This document shows, piece after piece, positions 62,801 to 64,000 of a stretch of DNA of 64,000 nucleotides; position 1 is the stretch's first letter, and every line of letters begins with the position of its first letter. Below the pieces are notes generated by a model, which was not told the DNA's origin, did not search any database, and saw nothing but the letters and a program-made list of their open reading frames with translations. This stretch comes from Lachnospiraceae bacterium MD335 (lineage in GTDB: Bacteria > Bacillota > Clostridia > Lachnospirales > Lachnospiraceae). The stretch covers positions 1,200,917 to 1,264,916 of the forward strand of contig KE159617.1 in NCBI GenBank assembly GCA_000403335.2, in the 5' to 3' direction. Position numbers and translations under genes: made by a program.

Positions 62801-64000
62801 ACTTTGAAAACTGCAATTATCCCATGATGATTTCAATGCAGGGTACAGATGCTTTAGGAACCGGCACATTCTCCAAAGAAAACGGTGGAATGATTAAGGC
62901 ATATGCAAATCATATTGAAGGTGAAAAGTCATATTTGCCATACAGCAGCACGAATAAAACCGAGTTTGACGCATATGAAGTAAACGATGCAAGCGAGCAG
63001 GTTCCGGAAAGCGTGACAGCAAAAGCAGGTGCATCATCATATAACAATTTTGATACAAGTGCTGATATGTATTTTTATGTTGCAGACACTGCGGCAGATG
63101 CGAAGGAAAATGTTAAGAAGTATGCGGGGCGTTTAAACGGTGGTGATCTTCGATGGACCTTTGACGCTTCGGAAAATACAAATTATGCGGTTATTCCTGC
63201 ATTAAAGGAAGCAGTTGTGAACTATAAAACCAGCGTAAAGACAATCGGCGGCGGTGTTGAAGGTAATCCTGCCGTTATTGACGGAGACGATTCGATGGCT
63301 GGTCCGGGTGATGATTTGACGTCTGTCAGTGCACCAATGGCGAATAAACCTACAAATACACAAGTGGAAAAAGGTACAAAAATCACATTGTCATGTGATA
63401 CAGCCGGTGCGCAAATATATTATACAATAAACGGGGGGGTTCCTACACAAGGCAGCATTCATTATACAGATGCAATTGAGATTAAAGGTACAACCACGAT
63501 CAGAGCAATTGCCATATTAGGAAATGCCGTCAGTGATGTCAGTATTTTTAAATATACAGTTCCCGGAGAGCCCGGAGAAGGTGATAATCCGGGAGGAGAT
63601 GACAATCCGGGAGGAGACGACCAACCGGCAAATACAAAGATTGTGACCTACGAGTTTAATCCTCAGGGTGCGAATATGTCAGCCGATACGATTATGCCGG
63701 CAGAAGATACGAAATATGGCACAGACAATTATTTTGTGATTGGGAATACAAATGAAAAGGGTAAAATAGCAAAAGCAAATACGAATGCGCCGATTCCAAG
63801 TAAATCATCTGTAACCGGAAAGTATACAGTTCACTACCAGTTTGGCGGAACTGCCGCAACGGCTAACGATCCAAGAGCAATTAGGTTTACAACAAGCAAT
63901 AAAGCAAGAGTATCTGTAGCAGCATTTAGGACAGGTACGGATGAGAGAAATATATATCTTGATACAGACGGCAATGTAAAGGTTTTATCTGCAAGTGTTG
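59836..64000 (+). CDS. Large secreted PL1 pectate lyase, 3' end beyond the window
   Basis: At least 1388 residues of an open frame. A signal peptide covers about 1-35 (RIMAVLMVFTLLPFQFSANM). An acidic Glu/Thr-rich stretch (about 38-130), containing the nine-G tract, follows. Two chitobiase C-terminal-like (CHB_HEX) domains lie at about 290-375 and 385-470, then an unknown beta-rich region. The PL1 catalytic domain is at about 770-1050 (DGTIDIKLSQYCTVSYNHFWD for Ca2+ binding, DSRHPRIRNGHNFHIYNNYY for the catalytic Arg), then a third CHB_HEX domain near 1170-1240. It cuts polygalacturonate by beta-elimination outside the cell. The start has GGAAAGGA upstream. Whether it ends in TPxTGDP is unseen. 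Confidence 0.88.
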   Translation, partial: MTKKARKAIARIMAVLMVFTLLPFQFSANMAMVEASETSESTGGGHKDDEAFSETDVEEAASAEDASADTENVTVTQSESAEDTLTEDKTDMEQDEEGSVWVRDDDVTHEAEEAEEDKTEKGYIEDNNLTDNTFSFTADDISSELNISAGTPFPKGTQEYGKFTFLNKNGTPKITAANVTYEGTTYINRFEFGSASSFVENKESRLIRFETGGRAIVTVCAYTGVEGRAIKIDRKEDGSADQEHVLQKNVIESHSFIVEAGQHDIWADSNYYILYVKVEEEAQKDKLAIPTAFPFNKEVKVGDTITLSCDTEGASIFYTTDESDPKDNASREEYTNGITIDFDMINADNNLIIKAYAAKEGYDDSDTATFTYTVSTAPGENQLERPTAEPDSAKVPRGTEVILKSADANASIYYTLDETVPNKDNGILFDEAAPIVINEATTIKAIATADGKDDSFPATFTYTIKQPKIVVEKDSASIISSVEPEGDISFINQDSKEVFDIQLKAETNASPSNDIKTKAEELKEDGGEILYYDFTLINVEATTDTVSLAQDIQGKLKIKMPYSLVSKMSKRNEIAVLHNTDVVEVTKEADGFCFYADSFSPYTVIVNPAPAVQGIAITESAGYEEGAYAEWEAVDGADGYMAYVAPAGGKYTRIDDELIRKYDNYWRVDTVGLAKGIYYIKIDAVVLGEDNGKATATVIATNATKALKVTNYDRSGFAFSDKSPLKTGSGAYNDDGTLKDGAQVIYVTKDTAKTCKAMIHINGESKPAEEVTGLQTILDAKQKRGTSNDILDIRIIGCVNLEDLDKISSSAEGIQIKGNAARTPMNITLEGIGEDAVAKGFGFLIRNCGNVEFRNFGILDFMDDGVSIDTDNCNLWIHDLDLFYGQAGGAADQKKGDGTIDIKLSQYCTVSYNHFWDSGKSCLIDASPKTDNYADYLTYHHNWFDHSDSRHPRIRNGHNFHIYNNYYDGNSKYGVGSTTGSSAFVEANYFENCNYPMMISMQGTDALGTGTFSKENGGMIKAYANHIEGEKSYLPYSSTNKTEFDAYEVNDASEQVPESVTAKAGASSYNNFDTSADMYFYVADTAADAKENVKKYAGRLNGGDLRWTFDASENTNYAVIPALKEAVVNYKTSVKTIGGGVEGNPAVIDGDDSMAGPGDDLTSVSAPMANKPTNTQVEKGTKITLSCDTAGAQIYYTINGGVPTQGSIHYTDAIEIKGTTTIRAIAILGNAVSDVSIFKYTVPGEPGEGDNPGGDDNPGGDDQPANTKIVTYEFNPQGANMSADTIMPAEDTKYGTDNYFVIGNTNEKGKIAKANTNAPIPSKSSVTGKYTVHYQFGGTAATANDPRAIRFTTSNKARVSVAAFRTGTDERNIYLDTDGNVKVLSASV
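59962..59970 (+). repeat. Nine-G homopolymer tract in the pectate lyase coding region
   Basis: Nine G residues form three Gly codons (ACA-GGG-GGG-GGG-CAT) at about residues 43-45, just after the signal peptide. One extra G gives GCA-TAA, a stop at once; one fewer gives a TGA about 30 codons later. Such tracts are prone to slippage, which would switch the protein on or off. Confidence 0.85.

Noticed and set aside
1-64000. CRISPR arrays or rRNA genes
   Set aside because: No regularly spaced direct repeats with spacers and no rRNA-like sequence were seen.

Overview
The window looks like a chromosome segment from a butyrate-forming Lachnospiraceae-type Firmicute (Clostridia). The signs are a butyryl-CoA:acetate CoA-transferase-type gene beside rex, class B sortases with TPxTGDP sorting signals, BspA-type leucine-rich-repeat surface proteins, a PL1 pectate lyase, AGGAGG ribosome sites and TTGACA/TATAAT-type promoters. 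The species cannot be named from the sequence alone.

Layout. 1-3.1 kb is an AT-rich accessory patch: a cut-off DDE transposase, a row of hairpins, and a TetR regulator with a membrane-embedded serine hydrolase behind a palindromic operator. 3.3-11.6 kb is mostly housekeeping: a MATE exporter, a uracil/hypoxanthine-DNA glycosylase, a Nudix hydrolase, a YitT protein, PlsC, a secreted SH3/CHAP-like protein, and a compact clpS-clpA-aat (N-degron) operon. 11.6-16.3 kb holds two identical tRNA-Glu genes, an AT-rich prophage remnant (terminase, tail fragment, integrase-tail/att-like repeats) invaded by an IS whose transposase is fused to the terminase small subunit, and tRNA-Ala. 16.3-23.1 kb carries a glycerol-1-phosphate dehydrogenase, a DUF3737 beta-helix protein, a short promoter-peptide-terminator unit ahead of rtcB, leuS, and a truncated LeuRS-like paralogue.

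23.1-51.1 kb is a surface and export region. It has two class B sortases, each directly followed by a protein ending in TPxTGDP-TM-basic tail, and a 2018-aa secreted protein with no anchor. It also has two membrane-tethered or secreted LRR proteins, an SH3 protein, a Cys-rich protein with two small companions on the other strand, a MacB-like ABC ATPase/extracellular partner/permease operon, and a subtilase. 51.2-59.5 kb returns to core metabolism: a HAD phosphatase, MATE, CoA-transferase, rex with its own operator, NAD(P)HX repair, alanine racemase and an orphan MazF. The last 4.2 kb is the start of a large secreted PL1 pectate lyase that runs off the window. It carries a nine-G tract just after the signal peptide, which would make it switchable by slippage.

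How the parts fit: the sortases probably couple the two TPxTGDP proteins to peptidoglycan, and their neighbours (LRR, InlB-like, Ig-like and pectin-lyase proteins) suggest a cell-surface adhesion and plant-fibre lifestyle. ClpS, ClpA and Aat form one degradation pathway. Rex links the NADH state to fermentation.
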